NCBI GenBank assembly: GCA_965267185.1
Contig: OZ253937.1
Coordinates: forward strand, 496,001 to 560,000
Reading direction: 5' to 3'
Origin: G965267185 sp965267185
GTDB taxonomy: Bacteria > Pseudomonadota > Alphaproteobacteria > UBA6615
DNA: 64,000 nucleotides
Shown here piece after piece: positions 8,533-17,136 of the stretch; the stretch's first letter is position 1, and every line of letters begins with the position of its first letter. The notes below the pieces were generated by a model. That model was given only the letters and a program-made list of their open reading frames with translations, had not been told where the DNA came from and did not search any database. The position numbers and the translations under genes were made by a program.

Positions 8533-9537
8533 TTATCCGCCGGTCACGCTCATGTGGCGGCCGACGGCAGGCTGGTTGCGGCGGCGGTCGATGACGAAGT
8601 CGTGGCCCTTGGGCTTGCGGGTGATTGCCTCGCGGATCGCCTGTTTCAGCAATTCGTCGTCGTCGCTGGCGCGCAGCGCGTTACGCAGGTCAGCGTCGTC
8701 GTCCTGACCCAGGCACATATAGAGGGTACCGGTGCAGGTGAGGCGGACGCGGTTGCAGTCTTCGCAGAAATTATGGGTGAGCGGGGTGATGAAGCCGAGC
8801 CGCTGGCCGGTCTCGGCGACGTCGACATAACGCGCCGGCCCACCGGTGCGGTAATCGTTATCGGTCAGGGTCCAGGTTTCCGCGAGCTTGGCGCGCACCA
8901 TCGACAGCGGCAGATACTGGTCGATACGCTGCTCGCCGATCTCGCCCATGGGCATGACTTCGATGAAGGTGAGGTCGAAGCCGCACTCGCCGCACCAGGT
9001 GAGCAGGCGGTCGAACTCATCGTCGTTGATGCCTTTGAGCGCAACGGTATTGATCTTCACCGCCAGCCCGGCGCGCTTGGCGGCGGCCAATCCGTCGAGC
9101 ACCTGGTCGAGTTTGCCCCAGCGGGTGATCGCGGCGAACTTGTTGGAGTCCAGCGTGTCGAGCGACACGTTGATGCGCTTCACCCCGGCGTCCGCCAGTT
9201 CGTCTGCGTACTTGGCGAGTTGGGTGGCGTTCGACGTCAAAGTGAGTTCGTCAAGCGCGCCGGTTTTGAGATGACGGCCAAGGCGGTTGACCAGCCACAT
9301 CACGTTCTTGCGCACCAGCGGCTCGCCGCCGGTCAGCCGCAGCTTGCGTACGCCCATATCGACAAACGCGCTGCACAGCCGGTCGAGCTCTTCGAGCGAC
9401 AACACTTCGGCCTTGGGTAGGAAGGTCATGTCCTCGGCCATGCAGTACACGCAGCGCAAATCGCATCGGTCGGTCACGGAGACGCGCAGATAGCTGATCT
9501 GGCGGTCGAATGGATCGATCAGGGGGACATCACTCAT
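8533..9537 (-). CDS. moaA: GTP 3',8-cyclase MoaA (molybdenum cofactor biosynthesis)
   Basis: A 334-residue radical SAM enzyme that starts molybdopterin synthesis by rearranging GTP. The SAM cluster cysteines are at 25, 29 and 32 (CDLRCVYC). The C-terminal cluster is FCEDCNRVRLTCTG. The protein ends in the Gly-Gly tail (MSVTGG) needed for activity. It fits the neighbouring genes for tungstate uptake, MobA, FdhD and formate dehydrogenase, all of which use or serve the same cofactor. Confidence 0.95.
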   Translation of the reverse strand: MSDVPLIDPFDRQISYLRVSVTDRCDLRCVYCMAEDMTFLPKAEVLSLEELDRLCSAFVDMGVRKLRLTGGEPLVRKNVMWLVNRLGRHLKTGALDELTLTSNATQLAKYADELADAGVKRINVSLDTLDSNKFAAITRWGKLDQVLDGLAAAKRAGLAVKINTVALKGINDDEFDRLLTWCGECGFDLTFIEVMPMGEIGEQRIDQYLPLSMVRAKLAETWTLTDNDYRTGGPARYVDVAETGQRLGFITPLTHNFCEDCNRVRLTCTGTLYMCLGQDDDADLRNALRASDDDELLKQAIREAITRKPKGHDFVIDRRRNQPAVGRHMSVTGG

Positions 9538-9921
9538 GACGCAATCTCAGGGTACAGCCGGGTCCAAGCTCCTTATGTAGTACATCCGCGGCCAAAGAAG
9601 TAGGGGGCCGCCAATAAACTAGTGTATGAGCGGACCTCCGGCGCTTCGACATGTGGTCGTCAGCTTTAAACCCCCTCCCCTGGAGGGAGGGGGTAGGGGG
9701 AGGGGGATTTGGGACCTAGTGTTCCCAGGTGATCTGAGATGTTGTCCCATCACCCCCACCCAAACCCTCCCCCCTCAAGGGGGAGGGCTTTTGTCGTAGG
9801 GGGCCGCCGCGGGTTTGGGCGGATTTCGCCCTGCCCCCCGGGGGGAAGAAAAAATCGCGCATATATGCAAAAATACGCAGATTGGCTGTTTTCAGCGATT
9901 TGGAGGCCGAAGCCCGTTCCG
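9538..9921. other. intergenic region between moaA and the HTH regulator
   Basis: This divergent gap holds the promoter region of moaA (minus) and of the regulator (plus). Its central part is taken up by a pair of G/C-run inverted repeats described separately. A third CCCCCCGGGGGG palindrome lies at about 9833-9845. An upstream in-frame ATG at 9864 could extend the regulator by 19 residues. Confidence 0.6.
9668..9792. repeat. palindromic C/G-run repeat pair (MITE-like or REP-like)
   Basis: Two stretches of about 44 bp (9668-9711 and 9750-9792) are approximate reverse complements of each other, around a 38-bp spacer. Each is itself a small hairpin (CCTCCCCTGGAGGGAGG and CTCCCCCCTCAAGGGGGAG). 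The C-run/G-run design is common to interspersed intergenic repeats of GC-rich proteobacteria. No transposase is present. Confidence 0.6.
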
Positions 9922-10809
9922 ATGAGCGATTTAATGACGACGCGCGAGGTGGCGAAATACCTGCGCATCAAAGAGCGCAAGGTCTACGACCTGGTTCGCC
10001 AGGGCAGCATTCCCTGTTCGCGCCAAGCCGGCAAGTGGCTGTTTCCCAAAGCGTTGATCGACCGTTGGGTGTTGCAGGGGGTGCGGTCGGCCGATCTGGC
10101 GCTGGGACCGGCGCCGGCGATCATCGCCGGCAGCAGCGATCCGCTGCTCGATTGGGCGGTACGCGAAAGCGGCTGCGGCCTGGCTATTTTGGCGGGCGGC
10201 AGCCTGGACGGCCTGTCGCGGGTGGCCGACGGCGAGGCGGCGGCGTGCGGCGCTCACATGCGCGACCCCGAAACCGGCACTTACAACATTCCCTGGGTGC
10301 GGCGCACCTTAAGCAGCCGCGATGTCGTGGTGATCCGCTGGGCACAGCGCGTACAAGGGCTGCTCGTCGCCGCCGGCAATCCGCTGGGGATCGCCGGCAT
10401 CGCCGATCTGCGGGATGGCGCCGATAAGCCGCGGGTCGCGCAGCGTCAGGAAGGGGCGGGTAGTCAAATGCTGTTGCGCCAGCTCTTGGACGATGCGGGG
10501 ATCGCGTCCGGCGACGTCGATCTGGTGTCGCCGCCGGCTCAGTCGGAAGACGATCTGGCGTTGCTGATCGCCGAAGACAAGGCAGATGCCGGAGTTGCCA
10601 TCGCCACCGCGGCGCGCCAGCACCGGCTGGATTTCATTCCGTTGGCCGACGAGTATTTCGACCTGGTTGTCCGGCGGCACGATTTCTTCGAGCCGCCGCT
10701 CCAGAAGCTGCTGGCGTTTGCGCGCAGCGATGCGTTTCAAGTCCGCGCAGGCGAACTATCGGGCTACGACATCACGGATCTTGGGCAGGTGGTTTGGAAC
10801 GGGGATTAG
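9922..10809 (+). CDS. HTH (excisionase/MerR-like) regulator with periplasmic-binding-fold domain, possible Mo/W sensor
   Basis: About 295 residues. The N-terminus is a helix-turn-helix of the excisionase type (MTTREVAKYLRIKERKVYD, then RQAGKWLFP). The rest is a substrate-binding-like domain related to those of molybdate and tungstate binding proteins. Proteins with this layout are often encoded beside molybdate or tungstate transporters and pterin-cofactor genes. I chose ATG 9922 because the HTH starts there; ATG 9864 would add a poorly conserved leader. Its 3' end overlaps the convergent gene at 10772 by 38 bp. The ligand is inferred only from context. Confidence 0.7.
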   Translation: MSDLMTTREVAKYLRIKERKVYDLVRQGSIPCSRQAGKWLFPKALIDRWVLQGVRSADLALGPAPAIIAGSSDPLLDWAVRESGCGLAILAGGSLDGLSRVADGEAAACGAHMRDPETGTYNIPWVRRTLSSRDVVVIRWAQRVQGLLVAAGNPLGIAGIADLRDGADKPRVAQRQEGAGSQMLLRQLLDDAGIASGDVDLVSPPAQSEDDLALLIAEDKADAGVAIATAARQHRLDFIPLADEYFDLVVRRHDFFEPPLQKLLAFARSDAFQVRAGELSGYDITDLGQVVWNGD

Positions 10810-11899
10810 GCGTTCCGGTCTTCGGCCCGTCCGCCAGCGGCGGCGGTGGTTCGGGGGCGGGTGGCTTGCCGCGCGGACGCGGCCCGTTGGTATCCGCCCA
10901 GCCGATCACCCGGCCGCGGCGGGCGAGAACCGTGCCGGGGATTTCGATGCCGGCGCGCGCCGCGGTGTCCTGATTGATGACGATATAGGACGGCACGGCC
11001 GGTTGCAGCGGCGTGCGGGCGGCGGAGGGCTGCTCCAAAATGTCGGCGACCAAGCGGCCGATCTGCTGCCCGGTGCCGTAGGGGTCGGCGACGATTGCGG
11101 CGAGCGCGCCGCGCACCACAGTGTCTTCGTCGCTGGCGAACACCAACAGGTTCAGCGTTTCCGCCGCGCCGATGATCCGCTCGACCGGCGCGTCGGGAAA
11201 GATCCGCCGGTCGAGCAGGATCGCTGTCTCTTCCGGTGAGTAGTCTTTGATCGTGGCGGCGATAAGTTCCTTCTCGACCGAGACCGGCAATTGCTCGATG
11301 GCGATATCGATGCTGCGTGCGAACGCGGTAATCAGACGTATCGCCTCTTCGTCGGGCGGCGTGTCGGCGTTTACGGGAATCGCCACGGTCTGCACGCCGG
11401 GCGCGACTTCGCGGATCAGGGAAAGCTGGGTGTCGTAGCGCTCGGCGTTGATGATGCCGGTCATGAGACGCGTTTTGCGGTTGCGCCGCAGATCGCTGGC
11501 GGTGTCGGGTCCGATGCCGGCGACCACCAGCGGCACGCGCAGCTTCTCCGTTGCCGCGATGCGCACCGACGGTTCGGTAAAGGCGACGATCACGTCGGCG
11601 TCGGCCCGGCTGAACGCGCGGACCAGTTCCGCGGCCCGCACCGCATCGGCTTCGGCGTTTTCGAAGCGCAGGCGAACCGTATCGCCGTCGGTGAAACCGG
11701 CGCTGCGCATGGCGTCTTTCATGCCGGTATAGAGCGCATCGACCGAGGCGTCGCGGAGAATCGCGGTCACGGCGATGAACGGAAGCTTGCTGTCCTGTTC
11801 CACCGTTTGTGCCGAAGCGCCGGCAAGCGGTAGCGCGACTGCCGCTGCGGCGACGGATAAGAACAGCGATCGTAATCGGTGCGCGGACACGGCCAACAT
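10772..11899 (-). CDS. ABC-type substrate-binding protein (ABC_sub_bind family), orphan
   Basis: About 375 residues, with a signal peptide (LFLSVAAAAVALPLAG, cleavage near GASAQ). The body follows the two-lobe ABC_sub_bind fold with motifs such as VPLVVAGIG and FASDEDTVVRGALA, then YVVINQDTAA-like sequence. No permease or ATPase gene adjoins it, so it is an orphan binding protein. The C-terminal 40 residues form a Pro-rich tail (PRPRGKPPAPEPPPPLADG). I chose ATG 11899; a TTG at 11917 is a possible longer start. Ligand unknown. Confidence 0.7.
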   Translation of the reverse strand: MLAVSAHRLRSLFLSVAAAAVALPLAGASAQTVEQDSKLPFIAVTAILRDASVDALYTGMKDAMRSAGFTDGDTVRLRFENAEADAVRAAELVRAFSRADADVIVAFTEPSVRIAATEKLRVPLVVAGIGPDTASDLRRNRKTRLMTGIINAERYDTQLSLIREVAPGVQTVAIPVNADTPPDEEAIRLITAFARSIDIAIEQLPVSVEKELIAATIKDYSPEETAILLDRRIFPDAPVERIIGAAETLNLLVFASDEDTVVRGALAAIVADPYGTGQQIGRLVADILEQPSAARTPLQPAVPSYIVINQDTAARAGIEIPGTVLARRGRVIGWADTNGPRPRGKPPAPEPPPPLADGPKTGTPNPRSKPPAQDP

Positions 11900-11979
11900 T
11901 CCTGATTTTGGTCCCAACGTACCGGGCTAATTCCAAAAGTGGCCCCGGTACCTTTCCGGGTCAATAGCCCTGATTCGGT

Positions 11980-12282
11980 TTACAGAATCGTATCGAAGCC
12001 CTCGAACTGCGGATGCCCGAGATACATGCCTTTATGGTCGCCGGCGCCCTTATGGGCCTGGCGGAACGCGTCCGACTGGGTCCACGCCTCGAAATCGGCG
12101 CGGCTTCGCCAGATCGTGTGGCTGGCATATAGAACGTGATCCTCGGCTTGCGGGCCCTTGAGCAGGTGAAACTCGACGAAGCCTGGCACCTCGGTCAGGC
12201 GGCTATCGCGCTCGCGCCACACGGTTTCGAACGCTTCCGTGTGATCCGGGCTTACGCGGAAACGGTTCATAGCGATAAACAT
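11980..12282 (-). CDS. antibiotic biosynthesis monooxygenase (ABM) domain protein
   Basis: A 100-residue protein with a dimeric alpha/beta barrel. It has the family pattern: an opening strand MFIAMNRFRV, the region PGFVEFHLLKG, and a FEAWTQSDAFRQAH helix. The length and layout fit ABM-family enzymes, including some heme-degrading monooxygenases. No catalytic assignment is possible by eye. It stands between the orphan binding protein and tupA2, on the same strand. Confidence 0.75.
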   Translation of the reverse strand: MFIAMNRFRVSPDHTEAFETVWRERDSRLTEVPGFVEFHLLKGPQAEDHVLYASHTIWRSRADFEAWTQSDAFRQAHKGAGDHKGMYLGHPQFEGFDTIL

Positions 12283-12362
12283 AGCGGGCTCCTATCATTT
12301 CCAGGCGGAAAGCAGCCTAGTCGAGAAGAGGCTTGAGATGAAATCAACTCGCATCGGCAAAT

Positions 12363-13193
12363 CTAGTCGGCCTGCTGGGCGCTCTTGAAGGGCTGTTGGC
12401 CGTCGATTGTAAAGCCATCGATCTCCTTTTGGCCGATAGGACCGGTTAGCCAGTCGATAAGCCTGCGCGCCGCATCGGCGTTGATGTGCCGGTGGCGCTC
12501 CGGATTGACCAGGATCACGCTGTACGGGTTTGCCATCGCCGCTTGATTGTCGACATGAACCGTTATTGTGCCCTTGTTGCCGAAATTCGCCCATGATCCG
12601 CTTTCGGTCAGCGTGTAAGCGCCGAACTGGCCGGCCACGTTTAGCGTTTGGCCCATGCCCGAACCGGACTCGCGATACCATTTGTCGGTTGCAGTCTGCG
12701 GGTCGAGGTTCGCCGCTTGCCAGAGCTTTCGCTCGGCGGTGTGGGTGCCGCTTCGATCGCCGCGGGAGATGAATGTCGCGCCGGCCGCGGCGATGCGTTG
12801 CAGCGCGGCGGCGGGGTTGGACATGCCGGCGATAGCTGCGGGATCGTCGCCCGGCCCGACGACGAGAAACCGGCTCGTCATAACGTCGAGCCGAGATGTG
12901 CCATGGCCCGCCGCGATAAAGTCTGCCTCCGCGTCGGGGTCGTGGGTGAGCACGACATCGAGATCGCCCGAGCGCGCGAGGCGTAGAATCGCACCGGAGG
13001 ATTGCACGACACTGCGCACGGCGATGCCCGTATCCGCGGTGAACCGGTCGAGCAGCGGCGCCAGTAGGCCGGAATTGTCGACCGACGTCGTGGTCCCGAG
13101 AAACAGGGCATCGGCGGACAGGGTCGGCGGCGCCAACAGTGTCGCTGACAGCGCGGTAATGAGGCCCAGGGCGGTGCGTCGAAATCGTCTCAT
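12363..13193 (-). CDS. tungstate ABC transporter substrate-binding protein, second copy
   Basis: A 276-residue exported protein with a signal peptide (LGLITALSATLLAPPTLSA). The oxyanion-binding start LGTTTSVDNSGL matches the TTTS motif of TupA-type proteins, and the FISRGDRSGTHTAERKLW stretch is the second anion-binding part. It lies 23 bp after tupA in the same orientation and is similar to it throughout (same motif order, DWLTGP near the end), so the two are paralogues. The duplicate may have a different affinity or anion (molybdate, tungstate or another). The core motifs look intact. Confidence 0.8.
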   Translation of the reverse strand: MRRFRRTALGLITALSATLLAPPTLSADALFLGTTTSVDNSGLLAPLLDRFTADTGIAVRSVVQSSGAILRLARSGDLDVVLTHDPDAEADFIAAGHGTSRLDVMTSRFLVVGPGDDPAAIAGMSNPAAALQRIAAAGATFISRGDRSGTHTAERKLWQAANLDPQTATDKWYRESGSGMGQTLNVAGQFGAYTLTESGSWANFGNKGTITVHVDNQAAMANPYSVILVNPERHRHINADAARRLIDWLTGPIGQKEIDGFTIDGQQPFKSAQQAD

Positions 13194-13216
13194 CTCGTAT
13201 CTAGTCCGCGTTCGGC

Positions 13217-14032
13217 TTAATCCGCATTGGGTACAAAAAGTTGCTCACCATCGATGCGAAACTCAGCTATCGCACGCTGACCGTCCGGCCCGGTCAACCA
13301 ATCGATGAAGGCGGTTGCTTGTTCCATTTTCACGTGGGGGTGCCGCTCCGGATTGACCAGAAGCACGCCATACTGATTGAACAAACGGGGATCGCCTTCG
13401 ACGATGATGGTGAGCTGGCCGCGGTTGCTAAAACTCAGCCACGTACCCCGGTCGGTGAGGGTATACGCATCGAGGCTGGAGGTCGTGTTGAGCGTGGCGC
13501 CCATGCCGGCGCCGGTCTGCTTATACCAAGTGCCACTCGCGCCGCGCGGATCGAGTGGCAGCGCTTGCCAGAGGCGCATCTCGGCACGGTGTGTGCCGCT
13601 ATCGTCACCCCGCGAGATGAACGAATGGCCGCCCGCCGCGATTTGCCGCAACGCCGCTGGCGCGTCGTCGGTGCCGCGCACGCGGGCCGGGTCCTCGCGC
13701 GGCCCGACGATGACAAAGTCGTTGAACATGACGTTGCGGCGGAAGGGGGCGTAGCCGCGGGCCACGAAGTCTTCCTCCGCGTCGCGTGCGTGCACCAGGA
13801 GAACATCGGCGTCACCCGCTTGCCCGAGCCGCAGCGCCGCGCCGGTGCCCACCGCGACCACACGCACATCGACGCCGCTGGCGGCGGTAAACGCCGGCAG
13901 GATGTGGCGGAACAGACCCGAATTTTCGGTCGAGGTTGTCGACGCCAGCGTAATGAAGTTCTGCTGCGCGATTGCTGGTGTTGCCAGCAGACAGAAGGCC
14001 ATCGCCGCCACGTAGCGGAACAAGGTCACCAT
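13217..14032 (-). CDS. tupA: tungstate ABC transporter substrate-binding protein TupA
   Basis: A 271-residue periplasmic binding protein with signal peptide (YVAAMAFCLLATPAIAQ). The anion site is LASTTSTENSGL, the classic TupA signature, followed by FISRGDDSGTHRAEMRLW. TupA binds tungstate with much higher affinity than molybdate in characterised members. The ATG at 14030-14032 overlaps the stop of tupC, and GGGGAG in the end of tupC is its ribosome site. Transcription is tupB-tupC-tupA-tupA2. Confidence 0.85.
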   Translation of the reverse strand: MVTLFRYVAAMAFCLLATPAIAQQNFITLASTTSTENSGLFRHILPAFTAASGVDVRVVAVGTGAALRLGQAGDADVLLVHARDAEEDFVARGYAPFRRNVMFNDFVIVGPREDPARVRGTDDAPAALRQIAAGGHSFISRGDDSGTHRAEMRLWQALPLDPRGASGTWYKQTGAGMGATLNTTSSLDAYTLTDRGTWLSFSNRGQLTIIVEGDPRLFNQYGVLLVNPERHPHVKMEQATAFIDWLTGPDGQRAIAEFRIDGEQLFVPNAD

Positions 14033-14760
14033 AGAAGCTCCCCAGCAATGAAGGCGCGCGCGGCATCGCTTGCCGGCGCGTCGAAAAAGGCGTCGGCAGA
14101 TTGATGTTCGACCAGCCGGCCATGGTGCAGGAACAGCACTTCGTCCGCCACGCGCCGGGCCTGCGTCAGATCGTGGGTCGTCATGATGATCTTGGTGCCC
14201 GCGGCGTGGAAGCCGTTGATCAAGGTTTCGATGGCGCGCGTCGCTGTGGGGTCGAGGTTGGCGGTGGGTTCGTCGAGGAAGAGGACCTGCGGCGTCGTTG
14301 CCCAGGCCCGCGCCAACGCCAGCCGTTGCTGTTCGCCGCCGGACAGCACGCGTGCCGGGCGGCCGGCCAAAGCCGACAAGCCGGTCTGCGCCAAAGCCGC
14401 GTCGATTCGCACACCGCGGTCGCGCCGCGGAACGCCGCGCAGCTTGAGCGCATGGTCAATGTTGGCGCGCGCCGAGCGCCGTAGCAGCACCGGGCGCTGG
14501 AACACCATGGCCTGGTGGCGCCGGTAGCGGTCCGGGTCGGCGTTCACATCGCCGCGCCAGCGGATGCTGCCCATGGTCGGCGTCAATAAGCCATGCAGCA
14601 GACGGAGCGTCAGGCTCTTACCGGCTCCGTTGGGGCCCAAAACGACGGTGCGCGTGCCCGACTTCAGGGTGAAATCGATGTCGTGCAGAAATCGTTGCCC
14701 GCCGGTCTCGTAGACGAGGCCCTCGACATGGAGGGGCAGAATATCGGTTGGTCCCGTCAT
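14026..14760 (-). CDS. tupC: tungstate ABC transporter ATP-binding protein TupC
   Basis: A 244-residue ABC ATPase. Walker A is VVLGPNGAGKS, the signature motif is LSGGEQQRLALARA, Walker B is VLFLDEPTANLD, and the H-loop is MTTHD. I start it at MTGPTD (14758-14760); upstream in-frame sequence lies inside tupB in another frame. It overlaps tupB by 4 bp and tupA by 7 bp, so the operon is tightly coupled. Confidence 0.9.
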   Translation of the reverse strand: MTGPTDILPLHVEGLVYETGGQRFLHDIDFTLKSGTRTVVLGPNGAGKSLTLRLLHGLLTPTMGSIRWRGDVNADPDRYRRHQAMVFQRPVLLRRSARANIDHALKLRGVPRRDRGVRIDAALAQTGLSALAGRPARVLSGGEQQRLALARAWATTPQVLFLDEPTANLDPTATRAIETLINGFHAAGTKIIMTTHDLTQARRVADEVLFLHHGRLVEHQSADAFFDAPASDAARAFIAGELLW

Positions 14761-15467
14761 GCGATGGCCGAGCGGCGCACGGCGGCGGTGCGAATGAGTT
14801 GGGAGGCGGCGTTGACCGCTAACGCCAGGGTCAGCAGCACGATCCCGAGGCCCAGCGCCATGGCGAGGTTGCCCTTGCTTGATTCGAGCGCGATCGCTGT
14901 CGTCATCACGCGCGTCACGCTTTCGATGTTGCCGCCGACGATCATGACCGCGCCGACCTCGGCGATGGCGCGGCCGAACCCGGCGAGGATGGCGGTCACC
15001 AGAGAGAACCGGCCGTCCCATAACAGGGTCGCGATAATGTCGGTCCGGCTGGCGTTCAGGGACCGGAGGTGCTCGCCATATTCGCCCCAGAGGTCTTCGA
15101 CCGCTTGGCGGGTCAGAGCCGCGATAATCGGCGTGACCAGAATAGTCTGGGCGATAATCATCGCAGTCGGGGTGAACAATAGCCCGAGCACGCCGAACGG
15201 GCCGCTGCGCGACAATAAGAGGAATACGATCAACCCGACCACGACCGGCGGCAGGCCCATCAGCGTGTTGAGCGCGGTGACGGCGGCGCCGCGTCCCGGA
15301 AACCGGGTCAGCGCCAGATAAGCGCCGAGTGGAAAACCGATGGCGCAGGCAATCAGCACGGCCGACAGGCTGACTCGCAGCGACAAAGCGACAATGCCGA
15401 GAAACTCGGCATCGAAACTAGTCAGAAGCTGGCCCGCGGCGAGCAGCGCTTCGCCGAATTCGCTCAC
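14757..15467 (-). CDS. tupB: tungstate ABC transporter permease TupB
   Basis: A 236-residue inner-membrane permease with about five or six hydrophobic segments. The EAA loop is seen as FGRAIAEVGAVMIVGGN, the normal contact for TupC. It is the first gene of the tup operon. The 197-bp divergent gap to fdhD is AT-rich near 15490-15545 and probably carries both promoters. A related sulfate/molybdate permease is an alternative, but the TupA sequences favour tungstate. Confidence 0.85.
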   Translation of the reverse strand: MSEFGEALLAAGQLLTSFDAEFLGIVALSLRVSLSAVLIACAIGFPLGAYLALTRFPGRGAAVTALNTLMGLPPVVVGLIVFLLLSRSGPFGVLGLLFTPTAMIIAQTILVTPIIAALTRQAVEDLWGEYGEHLRSLNASRTDIIATLLWDGRFSLVTAILAGFGRAIAEVGAVMIVGGNIESVTRVMTTAIALESSKGNLAMALGLGIVLLTLALAVNAASQLIRTAAVRRSAIA

Positions 15468-15664
15468 GAAAGGCCTCTGACATGCGTTTTAGGTGTGTAA
15501 ATATGCATATTTTACTTAAAAAATTGAGATGCGTAGAATAAGCACTAGATAGCATTTCAAAGGTGTCTGTCGAGCGAATTGTGCCGCTCCATCTGCGGGT
15601 TAGGTTCAATCCCGGCGGCAACTGCTCTAATTTGGGGCGGTGCGATCGATACCGGAGGTAATCC

Positions 15665-16516
15665 ATGGCCGCGCAGGTGGTTAGGCCAGATCCCGACAAC
15701 CCCCGTTTGACCGAACGGGTGGCGGGGATCGACGAGCATGGTGGCCGCGTCGAGGCTTCGGTTGTCGTCGAGCGCCCGTTGACCCTGTTTCTCAACGGGC
15801 AGGAGATCGTCACCATGATGACGGTCGGCGACTATCCCGAGTATCTCGCGGTCGGCTATTTAGCTAATCAGAACATGCTGTTGCCCGACGATGTGATCGT
15901 CGAGGTTGAGCATGACGACGATTTGGACGTGGTCGTCGTGCGCACCGAGCGGCAGACCGATTACGAAGCGAAGCTCAAGAAAAAAACCCTCACGAGCGGC
16001 TGCGCCCAAGGCACCGTGTTCGGCGACTTGATGGAGAGCTTCGAGGACGTTTCGCTGAACAGCGACGCGATCCTCAAAACGTCTTGGCTCTATTCGCTGA
16101 TGAAAGACATCAACACCATGCCGAGCCTTTATCTGGCGGCCGGGGCCATCCATGGCTGCGTGTTGTGCGAGCAGGACCGGCCCCTCCTTTATATGGAGGA
16201 TGTGGGGCGCCACAACGCGGTCGATAAGATTGCTGGTTATTTGCGCCTCAACGGCATGAAAACGGACGACAAGATTTTCTACACCACCGGCCGCCTGACG
16301 TCGGAAATGGTGATCAAGACCGTCCAGATGGGAATCCCGATCCTGGTGTCGCGCTCGGGCTTCACTGCGTGGGGCGTCGATCTCGCCCGCCAGGCGGGGC
16401 TGACCCTGATCGGCCGCGCGCGGGGTCACCGGTTCCTCGCATTGGCCGGCGAGGAGCGCATTGTCTTCGATGCTGAACCGCAAGGCGGACGCTCGGCCTC
16501 CGAGGACGCGGCTTGA
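15665..16516 (+). CDS. fdhD: formate dehydrogenase accessory sulfurtransferase FdhD
   Basis: A 283-residue cytoplasmic protein that passes sulfur from IscS to the Mo/W-bis-MGD cofactor, which FdhA needs for activity. FdhD landmarks are visible: a CAQGT-type cysteine near residue 117, an AAGAIHGCVLCEQD cysteine loop, the EDVGRHNAVDKIAG motif and FYTTGRLTSEMV. GGAGG lies 6 nt before the ATG. It overlaps mobA and is divergent from tupB. The neighbourhood fits a cofactor-supply role for the formate dehydrogenase at 18157-26089. Confidence 0.93.
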   Translation: MAAQVVRPDPDNPRLTERVAGIDEHGGRVEASVVVERPLTLFLNGQEIVTMMTVGDYPEYLAVGYLANQNMLLPDDVIVEVEHDDDLDVVVVRTERQTDYEAKLKKKTLTSGCAQGTVFGDLMESFEDVSLNSDAILKTSWLYSLMKDINTMPSLYLAAGAIHGCVLCEQDRPLLYMEDVGRHNAVDKIAGYLRLNGMKTDDKIFYTTGRLTSEMVIKTVQMGIPILVSRSGFTAWGVDLARQAGLTLIGRARGHRFLALAGEERIVFDAEPQGGRSASEDAA

Positions 16517-17136
16517 ACGCAATTGCGATGGGGCCAGTCGTTGGCGTTCTTCTCGCCGGGGGCCAGTCGCGGCGCATGGGGGGCGGCGACAAGTGCCTGC
16601 GTCTTTTGGGCGGCCGATCTATTCTCGAACGAACCATCGAGCGCGCCGCGCCCCAGGTCGACCGGCTAGTGATCAATGCCAACGGCGACCCCGAGCGGTT
16701 CGCCGCCTTCGGTGTTCCGGTGGCTGGTGATACGGTCGACGGTTTTGCCGGGCCACTCGCCGGCGTGTTGACGGGCATGGAATGGGCGGCGGCTAACGTT
16801 CCCGGTTGTGAGTGGATCGCAACCTTCGCCACCGACGCGCCGTTTCTGCCGGCCGATTTGGTCGACCGGCTGGTGCAAGCCCTTCGCGAGGGTGGGGCGG
16901 ACATGGCGTGCGCCGCCAGCAACGGCCGCCACCACCCGGTTTTCGGCCTGTGGCCGGTCGCGCTCGCCGCCGATTTGCGCCACGCCCTAGTCGATCTCGG
17001 GGTGCGGAAAGTCGACGATTGGACGCAGAGTTATAAACGGATCGAGGTGGAATTTTCCGGCGGTTCCGTCGATCCGTTCTTCAATGTGAACCGGCCCGAA
17101 GACTTGGCGGCAGCGGAAGAGATCTTAACCGATTAG
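16513..17136 (+). CDS. mobA: molybdenum cofactor guanylyltransferase MobA
   Basis: A 207-residue enzyme that attaches GMP from GTP to molybdopterin. The nucleotide-binding motif LLAGGQSRRMGGGDK is near residue 13, and FATDAPFLP follows as the metal site. The TTG at 16513 was chosen because GAGGA lies 6 nt upstream and it gives a 4-bp overlap with fdhD; ATG 16528 is a possible shorter start. Together with fdhD it forms a two-gene operon for cofactor maturation. Confidence 0.9.
   Translation: MNAIAMGPVVGVLLAGGQSRRMGGGDKCLRLLGGRSILERTIERAAPQVDRLVINANGDPERFAAFGVPVAGDTVDGFAGPLAGVLTGMEWAAANVPGCEWIATFATDAPFLPADLVDRLVQALREGGADMACAASNGRHHPVFGLWPVALAADLRHALVDLGVRKVDDWTQSYKRIEVEFSGGSVDPFFNVNRPEDLAAAEEILTD

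Noticed and set aside
10806..11936. 376-codon minus-strand frame over the orphan binding protein
   Set aside because: It is Arg-rich, in another frame, and lacks a signal peptide; the frame at 10772-11899 has a clear family pattern.
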